Positions 1-5,354 are shown, counted from the first letter of the stretch. The stretch: DNA of 5,354 nucleotides from an uncultured Clostridia bacterium (GCA_946535685.1 CAMNDR010000089.1:1-5354); one strand, 5' to 3'. The notes: generated by a model not told the origin, from the letters alone. Translations and numbers: made by a program.

Positions 1-168
1 GCTGGCACCATCCACGCCGCGGATCGGCTCGCCGCCGTTGACGGATGCGGGGAAGGCACTGTATACGACCTCCCGGTCATAGGCCTTCGATTCCTGCACA
101 GGGGGCAGCCCCGCACAGAACAGGACGGCAGCAGTCAGAACCGCTGCAACGGATCGGAACAGTTTCAT
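1..168 (-). CDS. N-terminal part of a secreted protein, possibly a glycoside hydrolase (runs off left edge)
   Basis: Fifty-six codons are visible, reading leftwards off the window with no stop. The ATG at 168-166 has a strong AGGAGG seven bases upstream, which fixes the start. The protein opens with a classic Sec signal peptide: Lys2 and Arg5, then a hydrophobic core at about residues 6-21, and a signal peptidase I site after Ser-Lys-Ala (27-29). There is no lipobox, since Phe precedes Cys18. The mature part seen ends in GGEPIRGVDGAS. Its PIRGVD stretch vaguely recalls the start of GH53 arabinogalactan endo-galactanases (a GVDVSS-type opening), but with 27 mature residues this is only a guess. 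Secretion is well supported; the enzyme class is not. It is divergent from the diguanylate cyclase gene and has its own promoter. Confidence 0.8.
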   Translation of the reverse strand, partial: MKLFRSVAAVLTAAVLFCAGLPPVQESKAYDREVVYSAFPASVNGGEPIRGVDGAS

Positions 169-201
169 ACAGATTCCTCCTTTTTGTCAGTAGCCATATT
201 G

Positions 202-251
202 CCGGTGCGGCAAAAGCCGCGAAATTTCCGGAAAGCAGATTTTTGTATCTG
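202..251 (-). other. Hairpins in the 5' leader of the secreted-protein gene
   Basis: On the minus strand the leader contains CAGAT/ATCTG (251-247 with 240-236, six-base loop). It then has GCGGC-TTTT-GCCGC (220-207), enclosed by a CCGG/CCGG pair (231-228 with 205-202). The +strand overlapping palindromes GAAATTTC (221-228) and TTTCCGGAAA (225-234) lie in the same place. I do not recognise a known riboswitch; the conserved core of the c-di-GMP-I (GEMM) class was looked for and not seen. The structures are short and may be incidental. Confidence 0.35.
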
Positions 252-283
252 TTTTGATTTAGACACAGAGAGTTCATATTTAT

Positions 284-312
284 AGCATACACGAATTTCC
301 CGGCAAAATCAA
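284..312 (-). promoter_or_regulatory. Sigma-A promoter for the leftward secreted-protein gene
   Basis: Read on the minus strand, the -35 is TTGATT (312-307), the spacer is exactly 17 bases, and the -10 is TATGCT (289-284). Transcription would begin near 277, giving a leader of about 110 nt before the ATG at 168. A second -10-like TATAAA overlaps just downstream, so the exact start site is uncertain. Confidence 0.65.
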
Positions 313-390
313 TGACAAATTCAAGCCCATATGTTGCATATCATTTCTTTTTTGGGTTTGCGGCACGGATCATCTTTCTGTTCAATAGGC

Positions 391-419
391 TTGCTTTTTC
401 AGGAATAATGGTGTATAAT
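391..419 (+). promoter_or_regulatory. Sigma-A promoter for the diguanylate cyclase gene
   Basis: The -35 is TTGCTT (391-396), the spacer is 17 bases, and the -10 is a perfect TATAAT (414-419). Transcription would start near 426, about 40 nt before the chosen ATG at 465. This position shows that the longer in-frame reading from ATG 312 cannot be the translated form made from this promoter. Confidence 0.75.
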
Positions 420-464
420 AAGACCGATGCCGAATGCAGCGTAGGCAGAAGGGGTGTGACAGGC

Positions 465-1667
465 ATGTATTATGCAACGATCGGAGCGTTGGCGATTCTC
501 ATTCTCCTGATTGAAAACAATGAAATTCTGTTCCGGCCCGGCAAGGCGATGCGTCAGCCGGTCTGGACGGATTACCGGCGCTTTCTGGTGACGGTGCTGG
601 TGTACTATATTACCGATGTCCTGTGGGGCATCATTGAAAGCATGAAGCTGGCAGTCATGCTGTATCTGGACACGACGCTGTATTTCCTGGCCATGGCGTG
701 CGGCGTGCTGTTCTGGACACAGTTCGTGGTCAGCTACCTTGGCGAGAAAAACCGGTACGGGCGGTTCCTTCTGTATGCGGGGCGGATCTTTGCCGTGACG
801 GAAATGGCGCTGGTCGGGCTGAATTTGTTTACACCGATCCTGTTTTCGGTGGATGCCCAGTGCGTGTACCGTGCCAATCCGTTCCGGTATGTGATGCTGA
901 GCGTACAGATTCTGCTGCTGATCCTGAGTGCGCTTCAGGCATTCCTGTCGATCGCAAGGGGCAGGACGGCTGCGAAAAACCGCTATCTGGCGATCGCACT
1001 TTTCGGCATCATCATGGCGGTATTCCTGATGATCCAGCTCTGGCATCCGTATCTGCCGCTGTATTCCGTGGCATATATGCTCGGAACCTGTCTGCTTCAC
1101 ACCTTTGTTGTCAACAATGAAAAGGAGGAGTACAAGGCAGAGCTTGAACAGGCTGTGCAGCGCGAGAAGGAGCAGTACCAGGAGCTTATCAATGCCCGTG
1201 TGCTTGCCTACAAGGATGCCCTGACCGGCGTCAAGACGAAGCTGGCGTATCTGGAGCATGAAGCCCGATGGGACAGCGCCATTGAGCGGAAGGATGCGGT
1301 GTTTGCCATTGCCGTATTCGATGTCAACGGGCTCAAGGAGGTCAATGATACCCAGGGTCATGAAGCTGGTGACCGGTTCATTATCACGGCCTGCCGGATG
1401 ATCTGCAAGCAGTTCCAGCACTCGCCGGTATTCCGGATCGGCGGCGATGAATTTGTCGCGATCCTCGAAGGCGAGGACTATGACAGCCGGGAGGCGCTGT
1501 TTTGCGGCTTTGACCGGATGATGGAGGAGCCGGCGCCGGGACAGCCGGTCATTGCCATGGGCGCAACGGATTTTGATTCCAAGCACGACCGCGCCTTTCA
1601 CGATGTATTCATCCGCGCCGACAAGCAGATGTACGACCGCAAACATGCCCTCAAATGCACCAGATAA
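465..1667 (+). CDS. Membrane-anchored diguanylate cyclase (multi-TM plus GGDEF domain)
   Basis: This 400-residue protein would make cyclic di-GMP from two GTP at the inner face of the membrane. The first ~217 residues hold about seven hydrophobic segments (near 1-19, 39-59, 63-90, 100-126, 139-162, 172-192 and 198-217), which form an unknown sensor module. A charged, probable coiled-coil linker follows (219-246), then the GGDEF domain. Landmarks are DALTG (251-255), the metal-site Asp286 and Asn294 in DVNGLKEVNDTQGH, an intact GGDEF at 326-330, and ADKQMYDRK near the end (385-393). Catalysis therefore looks intact. The RxxD inhibitory site expected five residues before GGDEF is absent (Phe and Ser stand at the Arg and Asp positions), so the usual product feedback is probably lost. 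The start was chosen at 465 because the promoter -10 lies at 414-419 and a GAAGGGG lies ten bases upstream. An in-frame ATG at 312 precedes the promoter and was rejected. It is monocistronic, ending at a hairpin. Confidence 0.92.
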   Translation: MYYATIGALAILILLIENNEILFRPGKAMRQPVWTDYRRFLVTVLVYYITDVLWGIIESMKLAVMLYLDTTLYFLAMACGVLFWTQFVVSYLGEKNRYGRFLLYAGRIFAVTEMALVGLNLFTPILFSVDAQCVYRANPFRYVMLSVQILLLILSALQAFLSIARGRTAAKNRYLAIALFGIIMAVFLMIQLWHPYLPLYSVAYMLGTCLLHTFVVNNEKEEYKAELEQAVQREKEQYQELINARVLAYKDALTGVKTKLAYLEHEARWDSAIERKDAVFAIAVFDVNGLKEVNDTQGHEAGDRFIITACRMICKQFQHSPVFRIGGDEFVAILEGEDYDSREALFCGFDRMMEEPAPGQPVIAMGATDFDSKHDRAFHDVFIRADKQMYDRKHALKCTR

Positions 1668-1671
1668 CAGA

Positions 1672-1703
1672 CCCCCTCCCCGCAAACGGGAGGGGGCGCT
1701 TGT
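1672..1703 (+). terminator. GC-rich hairpin after the diguanylate cyclase gene
   Basis: A perfect 9-bp stem CCCCCTCCC / GGGAGGGGG (1672-1680 with 1688-1696) with a seven-base loop starts four bases after the TAA stop. The downstream tail is only weakly T-rich (CGCTTGTT), so termination may be partial, although the stem is very stable. Confidence 0.6.
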
Positions 1704-1709
1704 TCCGGT

Positions 1710-1725
1710 TGAAAACTAATTTTCA
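1710..1725. promoter_or_regulatory. Operator-like palindrome
   Basis: A perfect 6-bp inverted repeat around four bases, TGAAAA-CTAA-TTTTCA. It loosely resembles AT-rich Fur-type boxes (TGATAAT/ATTATCA pattern), but the match is partial and no promoter of note abuts it. It could also be a chance AT-rich dyad. Confidence 0.25.
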
Positions 1726-1858
1726 TTTCTATGCAACTGTCCGCGCATTTTGAGGGTATTATAAGCAGATGCGGGCTCCGATCCCGCCGGATGACATATA
1801 GCCATTCCCATTATGCTTTTATCTTTTTGAAAAGGACAAATAAACAGCCAGAACGATA

Positions 1859-1900
1859 CACCAACTGCTCTTCCGCAAGCAGTTGGTGAATTTTGATTTC
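1859..1900 (+). terminator. Strong hairpin with T-rich tail upstream of the helicase operon
   Basis: A perfect 11-bp stem CACCAACTGCT / AGCAGTTGGTG (1859-1869 with 1878-1888) encloses an 8-base loop. It is followed by AATTTTGATTTC, a reasonable U-tract on the plus strand. No convincing ORF precedes it after the cyclase. It may be a second, backup terminator for cyclase read-through, or the end of an unannotated small RNA encoded in about 1730-1890. It sits some 60 bases before the operon promoter and so insulates it. Confidence 0.6.
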
Positions 1901-1933
1901 TCAATGACAGCTACAAAAGAAGGAGATTGCTGC

Positions 1934-1988
1934 TCTGTTTCAGAATCAAATTGACATTTTTAAGCAGATGGATTATAATAGAAACAGA
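1934..1988. repeat. 8-bp inverted repeat bracketing the operon promoter (possible operator)
   Basis: TCTGTTTC (1934-1941) and its exact complement GAAACAGA (1981-1988) flank the promoter. The left arm ends nine bases before the -35, and the right arm covers the expected transcription start. Their centres are 47 bp apart, about 4.5 helical turns. This arrangement would suit a repressor or looping dimer, but no regulator is visible in the window and the arms are short. Confidence 0.35.
1951..1979 (+). promoter_or_regulatory. Perfect-consensus sigma-A promoter of the helicase-PRTase / dprA-like operon
   Basis: TTGACA (1951-1956) and TATAAT (1974-1979) are separated by exactly 17 bases, matching the sigma-A consensus at all twelve positions. 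Transcription should start near 1986, leaving a ~30-nt leader with an AAGGAGG (2002-2008) seven bases before ATG 2016. The next in-frame ATG upstream (1968) lies inside the promoter spacer and cannot be used from it. Confidence 0.88.
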
Positions 1989-2015
1989 ATAACCGCACGC
2001 GAAGGAGGGAACTAC

Positions 2016-4085
2016 ATGGATCCGACACTGTACACCAAGGCGTTGACGATCATCCGTGCCCTGTACGGCGAAGATGCCACGTTCCGTGAGGGACAGTACG
2101 AAGCCATCGAAGCGACGCTCACACACCACAGGACGCTGGTCGTGCAGAAAACAGGCTGGGGAAAGAGCCTGGTGTATTTTGTCTGTACAAAGCTCCTGCG
2201 TGACCAGGGGCATGGTGTGACGATGGTCGTCAGCCCGCTGCTCGTCCTGATGGAGAATCAGCTTGCGGCGGCGACGGCACTCGGCCTTCGCTGCGCTGTG
2301 CTGAACAGCACCACAAAAGATGTACGGCAGGAGCAGCTCGATGCGATGCGTGCAGGCGAGCTGGATCTGGTACTGATCACGCCGGAGACGCTGTTTTCAG
2401 ATGAGGTGCAGACGGCACTGTCTTCTGTTCCGATCGGACTGTTTGTCATTGATGAAGCACATTGTATCTCGGACTGGGGACACGACTTCCGGCTCGAATA
2501 TACCCGCCTGAACCGCATTATCCGGAGAATGCCCCAAACCGTCCCCGTACTCGGCACCACCGCCACTGCCAATGACCGTGTGATCGCCGATCTCAAACAG
2601 CAATTGGGGGACGATGTGTTTGTCTCCCGCGGCGAACTGATGCGGCGTTCGCTCTCCATCCAGATCCTGCCCTTGTCCACGCCGACAGAGCGGTATGCCT
2701 GGATCCTGGAGAATGTCCCGAAGCTCCCCGGGAGCGGCATCATCTACTGCCTGACACAGCGGGACTGTGACTATCTCGCGGGCTTTCTGCAAAAGAACGG
2801 CATTCATGCGGCCGCCTATCATTCCGGTCTGGAGCAGGCTGAAACCAATGATGCGGAACAGCGTCTGCGGGAGAATCAGATCAAGGTGCTCGTTGCGACC
2901 GTCAAGCTCGGCATGGGGTATGACAAGGGCGATATTTCCTTCGTCATCCACTACCAGCAGCCATCCAACATTGTCGCCTACTATCAGCAGATCGGACGTG
3001 CCGGCAGAAATATCGACAGGGCGTATACGTTCCTGATGTGCGGCGAGGAGGATCGGACGATACAGGAATACTTCATTGAGACGGCATTCCCCTCCGAGCA
3101 GGAGGCAAAAGCAGTTTATGACGCGGTCTTATCCCATGCAGAGGAAGGAATCACCGGGCGAGCCGTCGAAGGGCTCGTCAACATCCGTAAGACGCGTGTG
3201 GACAAGGCACTCATGTTCCTGCGCAATGAGGAGATCATCGTCAAAGACGGTGTGCGCTACTATCCCACCCTGCATCCGTTCCGCTACGACCGGGAACACT
3301 ACGACGCCATTACGGCTGTACGCCGGCGGGAGCAGCAGCAAATGCAGGAGCTGACGCAGACGCCGGGATGTCTGAGCCGCTTTGTGGTCAATTGTCTGGA
3401 TGACACGACAGCCGGGGACTGCGGGATCTGCCGGAATTGCCTTGGTTATCCGGAATTTCCGGAGCAACCGGGCATGAATGCACTTCACGCAGCACAAGCT
3501 TATCTCGAACGGCTGATCCTGCCAATCGAACCGCGGAAACAATTTCCCTCTAACAGCTTTACAGGAAGCAATAAGATCCCTGTACCGAACCACGAGGGGC
3601 TCTGCCTGTCCAAATACGGCGATCCCGGCTACGGGACGCTCGTCAAGCAGGGTAAATACGGAACATCGCCCGGATTCTGTGAAGAGCTGCTCGGAAAGTC
3701 TGCGGCGGTGCTGCAAGCTGTCGTGCAGGAACACCAAATTACAGCATTGACCTGCGTACCGTCATTACGCAGCACGATCGTCGCTGATTTTGCAGAAGCA
3801 CTGGCGCAGCGGCTTAGGCTGCCTTTTGTGCAGCTCCTTGAAAAGTCTGGTGCCAGGCAGCAGAAGGACATGGAGAACAGCTATCATCAGTGCCGGAATG
3901 CATGGGAATCGTTTGCCTGTATTCCAGACATTCCGATGCCGGATCGGGTCATTCTGGTGGATGACATCGTGGATTCACGGTGGACGATGACGGTCTGCGG
4001 CTATCTGCTCACACAGGCGGGCTGTGAGCTGGTATTTCCGTTTGCACTGGCAGACAGCTCGGAGAAGAAGGGGAGAGACACATGA
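2016..4085 (+). CDS. RecQ-type DNA helicase fused to a ComFC-like phosphoribosyltransferase
   Basis: The protein has 689 residues and two enzymatic parts. Residues ~1-340 are a RecQ superfamily 2 helicase core: FREGQ (23-27), a Walker A variant TGWGKS (46-51), DEAHCISDWGHDFR starting at Asp146, GTTAT (180-184), VATVKLGMGYDKGD (293-306) and QQIGRAGR (324-331). These predict ATP-driven DNA unwinding. A winged-helix-like segment follows (about 375-418), then a zinc site Cys452-x16-Cys469-x2-Cys472-x2-Cys475, the same spacing as E. coli RecQ. Residues ~505-689 are a type I phosphoribosyltransferase related to ComFC. They include VPSLRS (581-586), a ComF-like Q...N...F pattern (617-633), and the PRPP loop VILVDDIVDSRWTMT (645-659), in which the usual Thr-Gly is Ser-Arg. 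No HRDC domain is present. Similar RecQ-PRTase fusions, including the TGWGKS variant, occur in Actinobacteria as I recall, without a settled function. The start has AAGGAGG at seven bases. The stop overlaps the next start (ATGA), so the two proteins are probably translationally coupled. This is not the housekeeping RecQ. Confidence 0.92.
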   Translation: MDPTLYTKALTIIRALYGEDATFREGQYEAIEATLTHHRTLVVQKTGWGKSLVYFVCTKLLRDQGHGVTMVVSPLLVLMENQLAAATALGLRCAVLNSTTKDVRQEQLDAMRAGELDLVLITPETLFSDEVQTALSSVPIGLFVIDEAHCISDWGHDFRLEYTRLNRIIRRMPQTVPVLGTTATANDRVIADLKQQLGDDVFVSRGELMRRSLSIQILPLSTPTERYAWILENVPKLPGSGIIYCLTQRDCDYLAGFLQKNGIHAAAYHSGLEQAETNDAEQRLRENQIKVLVATVKLGMGYDKGDISFVIHYQQPSNIVAYYQQIGRAGRNIDRAYTFLMCGEEDRTIQEYFIETAFPSEQEAKAVYDAVLSHAEEGITGRAVEGLVNIRKTRVDKALMFLRNEEIIVKDGVRYYPTLHPFRYDREHYDAITAVRRREQQQMQELTQTPGCLSRFVVNCLDDTTAGDCGICRNCLGYPEFPEQPGMNALHAAQAYLERLILPIEPRKQFPSNSFTGSNKIPVPNHEGLCLSKYGDPGYGTLVKQGKYGTSPGFCEELLGKSAAVLQAVVQEHQITALTCVPSLRSTIVADFAEALAQRLRLPFVQLLEKSGARQQKDMENSYHQCRNAWESFACIPDIPMPDRVILVDDIVDSRWTMTVCGYLLTQAGCELVFPFALADSSEKKGRDT

Positions 4086-5020
4086 ATCAGAATGCAGAGA
4101 TCATTTTCCTGCTGTGCAGCCATTTGCTCGCGGATGTCGGCTGTAAGCCGCTGGAGCCCTCGGAATGGTCGCGGCTTGCCGATCAATTGATGCAGGCAGG
4201 CCTTGAGCCGAAAGAGCTGCCCGATCTGTCAGACAGCGCATTCGGGGAGCTTGCCATCGGAGCTGAGGAGACACGCCGCATCCGGCAGCTTCTCGGGCGG
4301 GGTGCAAATCTGACATTTGAACTGGAAAAATACCAGAGTATGGGTATCTCGGTCGTCACCCGCGCGGATGCCGCCTATCCCAGAATGCTAAAGGCAAGGC
4401 TTGGCAAAAGCTGTCCGCCGCTGTTTTACTATGCAGGGGATCTGACGCTTGCCGGGAAGCAGAGCGTCGGATTTGTCGGCTCCCGGAATGTCGATGAGAA
4501 CGATCAGAGGTTCACAGAGCAGACGGTCTCGAAGGTCAATGCGCGTGGGTATGCGGTCGTTTCAGGCGGTGCAAAGGGCGTGGATACGATCGCCGGTGAC
4601 ACTGCCCTCCGGAACGGCAGCGCGGTCATTTCGTATCTTGCCGATTCGATGGTCAGGCGCATCCGCAGCCGGGAGACCATTACGGCGATCCAGCGCGGGC
4701 AGCTCCTGCTGCTCTCTGCGGTCAAACCGGACCTGGGCTTCACGGCCGCTTCTGCGATGATGCGCAACCGCTATATCTATGCACAATCTGTCGGAACCGT
4801 GGCGGTGCGGGCAGATTACAAAAAAGGCGGCACCTGGAACGGCGCAACAGACTGCATCAGGCACGGGATCACCCCGGTATTCTGCTGGGATCACCCGGAA
4901 TACCGCGGCAATCAGGAGCTCATCAAGCTCGGCGCGATCCCTATTGGCGCAGATTGGGACGGCGACGTGACAAAGCTCCCGGAAAAGCCGGAGGAGCCGA
5001 TACAGCTAACGCTGCTTTGA
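4082..5020 (+). CDS. Divergent DprA/Smf-like protein, partner of the helicase-PRTase
   Basis: This 312-residue protein has a DprA-type Rossmann fold, which in canonical DprA binds single-stranded DNA and loads RecA. After an N-terminal helical part (~1-85) come GISVVTRADAAYPRML (88-103), PPLFYYAGDL (112-121) and the nucleotide-fold signature FVGSRN (131-136). Then come VSGGAKGVD (160-168, for canonical SGxAxGID), RNR (228-230) and KGGTWNGA (248-255, where DprA has SGSLxTA). The His of the usual GID-x-x-AH is replaced by Gly-Asp (172-173). The C-terminal winged helix of full DprA is missing, and the tail ends QLTLL, close to a beta-clamp-binding QLSLF peptide. The ATG lies inside the upstream stop (ATGA) with AAGGGGAG six bases before it. 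The coupling and pairing with a PRTase recall ShosA, the DprA-like partner of the ShosT PRTase; housekeeping DprA is an alternative but less likely given the divergence and context. Confidence 0.87.
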   Translation: MNQNAEIIFLLCSHLLADVGCKPLEPSEWSRLADQLMQAGLEPKELPDLSDSAFGELAIGAEETRRIRQLLGRGANLTFELEKYQSMGISVVTRADAAYPRMLKARLGKSCPPLFYYAGDLTLAGKQSVGFVGSRNVDENDQRFTEQTVSKVNARGYAVVSGGAKGVDTIAGDTALRNGSAVISYLADSMVRRIRSRETITAIQRGQLLLLSAVKPDLGFTAASAMMRNRYIYAQSVGTVAVRADYKKGGTWNGATDCIRHGITPVFCWDHPEYRGNQELIKLGAIPIGADWDGDVTKLPEKPEEPIQLTLL

Positions 5021-5095
5021 TCGGTGTGCCCGATCGCATTCCTTCAAAACAGATTTGACAACCGTGAAAAACCATCATCCGAAGGGAGACTTGTC

Positions 5096-5354
5096 ATGAA
5101 ACCATTTCCCAGAATGTACGCCGAACGCACCCTGACACGCATGTACCGCAAGCTGAACTGGAACGATGCACAGCTTGGCAGGTATCGGCAGATCTTTGAC
5201 GCCGCTGCAAACCTGTACGGCATCATCACACTGCGGGATCTGCTGGCGCTCCTGCACCGGATGGGCGAGACTGTCACGGAGGAGGACTTCCTTGCCTTTG
5301 CCGAGATCATGCGGCATGAGGAGCATTGCTATGATATCCTGGCCGAGGACGAGA
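5096..5354 (+). CDS. Unrecognised protein, N-terminal part (runs off right edge)
   Basis: Eighty-six codons are open to the window edge without a stop. The ATG at 5096 has GAAGGGAG seven bases upstream. It lies 75 bases after the dprA-like gene on the same strand with no convincing terminator or promoter between, so it is probably the third gene of the operon. The visible part is soluble and mostly helical, with no signal peptide or membrane segment. It has a basic start (Arg/Lys-rich, residues 6-32), then YGIITLRDLLALL (41-53) and an acidic stretch TEEDFLAFAEIMRHEEHCYDIL (61-82). The wording resembles N-terminal regions of uncharacterised Firmicutes proteins, some of which I recall carrying a SEC-C metal-binding tail, but this cannot be confirmed here. 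No function is assigned. Confidence 0.75.
   Translation, partial: MKPFPRMYAERTLTRMYRKLNWNDAQLGRYRQIFDAAANLYGIITLRDLLALLHRMGETVTEEDFLAFAEIMRHEEHCYDILAEDE

Noticed and set aside
312..464. In-frame N-terminal extension of the cyclase from ATG 312
   Set aside because: It spans both the minus-strand promoter and the cyclase's own -35/-10 (391-419), and no ribosome binding site precedes ATG 312.
399..1685. 428-codon open frame on the minus strand
   Set aside because: It is antisense to the diguanylate cyclase, whose conserved motifs are clear; the translation is His/Gln/Arg-rich and resembles no family.
1716..1904. 62-codon minus-strand ORF in the intergenic region
   Set aside because: It crosses the terminator hairpin, has no convincing ribosome binding site, and has a composition unlike a real protein.
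1762..1970. Direct repeat TAAGCAGATG (1762-1771 and 1961-1970)
   Set aside because: A 10-base repeat is expected several times by chance in a window of this length.
1916..1989. Leader peptide after the AAGAAGGAG at 1916-1925
   Set aside because: The only nearby start is a TTG two bases after the motif, and the region lies upstream of the mapped transcription start.
1968..2015. In-frame 16-codon extension of the helicase from ATG 1968
   Set aside because: ATG 1968 lies inside the promoter spacer; ATG 2016 has a strong AAGGAGG at the right distance.
5019..5035. Hairpin GATCGG/CCGATC over the dprA-like stop
   Set aside because: The stem is only 6 bp, with no T-tract after it; too weak to call a terminator.
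5055..5060. TTGACA as a -35 for the last ORF
   Set aside because: No -10-like hexamer occurs 16-18 bases downstream (TCCGAA at the 17-base position).

Overview
The window looks like a chromosomal segment of a moderately GC-rich Gram-positive Clostridia species, most plausibly a Ruminococcus-like gut or rumen bacterium. This is inferred from AGGAGG-type ribosome binding sites, textbook sigma-A promoters with 17-base spacers, a secreted protein with a Gram-positive style signal peptide, and protein families at home in Firmicutes. No RNA gene, CRISPR array, insertion sequence or attachment site was seen.

Left part (1-1700). The 5' end of a secreted-protein gene runs leftwards off the window (start at 168). 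It is read divergently from a membrane-bound diguanylate cyclase gene (465-1667). Each has its own sigma-A promoter in the 296-base gap between them, and the leftward gene has a leader of about 110 nt with two short hairpins. The cyclase has a strong GC hairpin just after its stop.

Middle (1668-2015). A 348-base non-coding stretch holds that hairpin, a 16-bp operator-like palindrome, a second and better terminator (11-bp stem plus T-rich tail), and a perfect consensus promoter (TTGACA, 17 bases, TATAAT). The promoter is bracketed by an 8-bp inverted repeat.

Right part (2016-5354). The promoter drives what looks like one operon. The first gene is a 689-residue fusion of a RecQ-type helicase to a ComFC-like phosphoribosyltransferase. 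The second is a 312-residue divergent DprA/Smf-like protein whose ATG overlaps the helicase stop codon (ATGA). The third, after 75 bases, is an unrecognised small-start ORF that runs off the window.

The helicase-PRTase plus DprA pair is the item of interest. It repeats with different parts the ComFA helicase / ComFC PRTase / DprA set of natural transformation, and it shares the PRTase + DprA pairing of the ShosTA toxin-antitoxin and anti-phage system. A defence or toxin-antitoxin module, or a DNA-uptake/recombination module, are both reasonable readings; the sequence alone does not decide between them.
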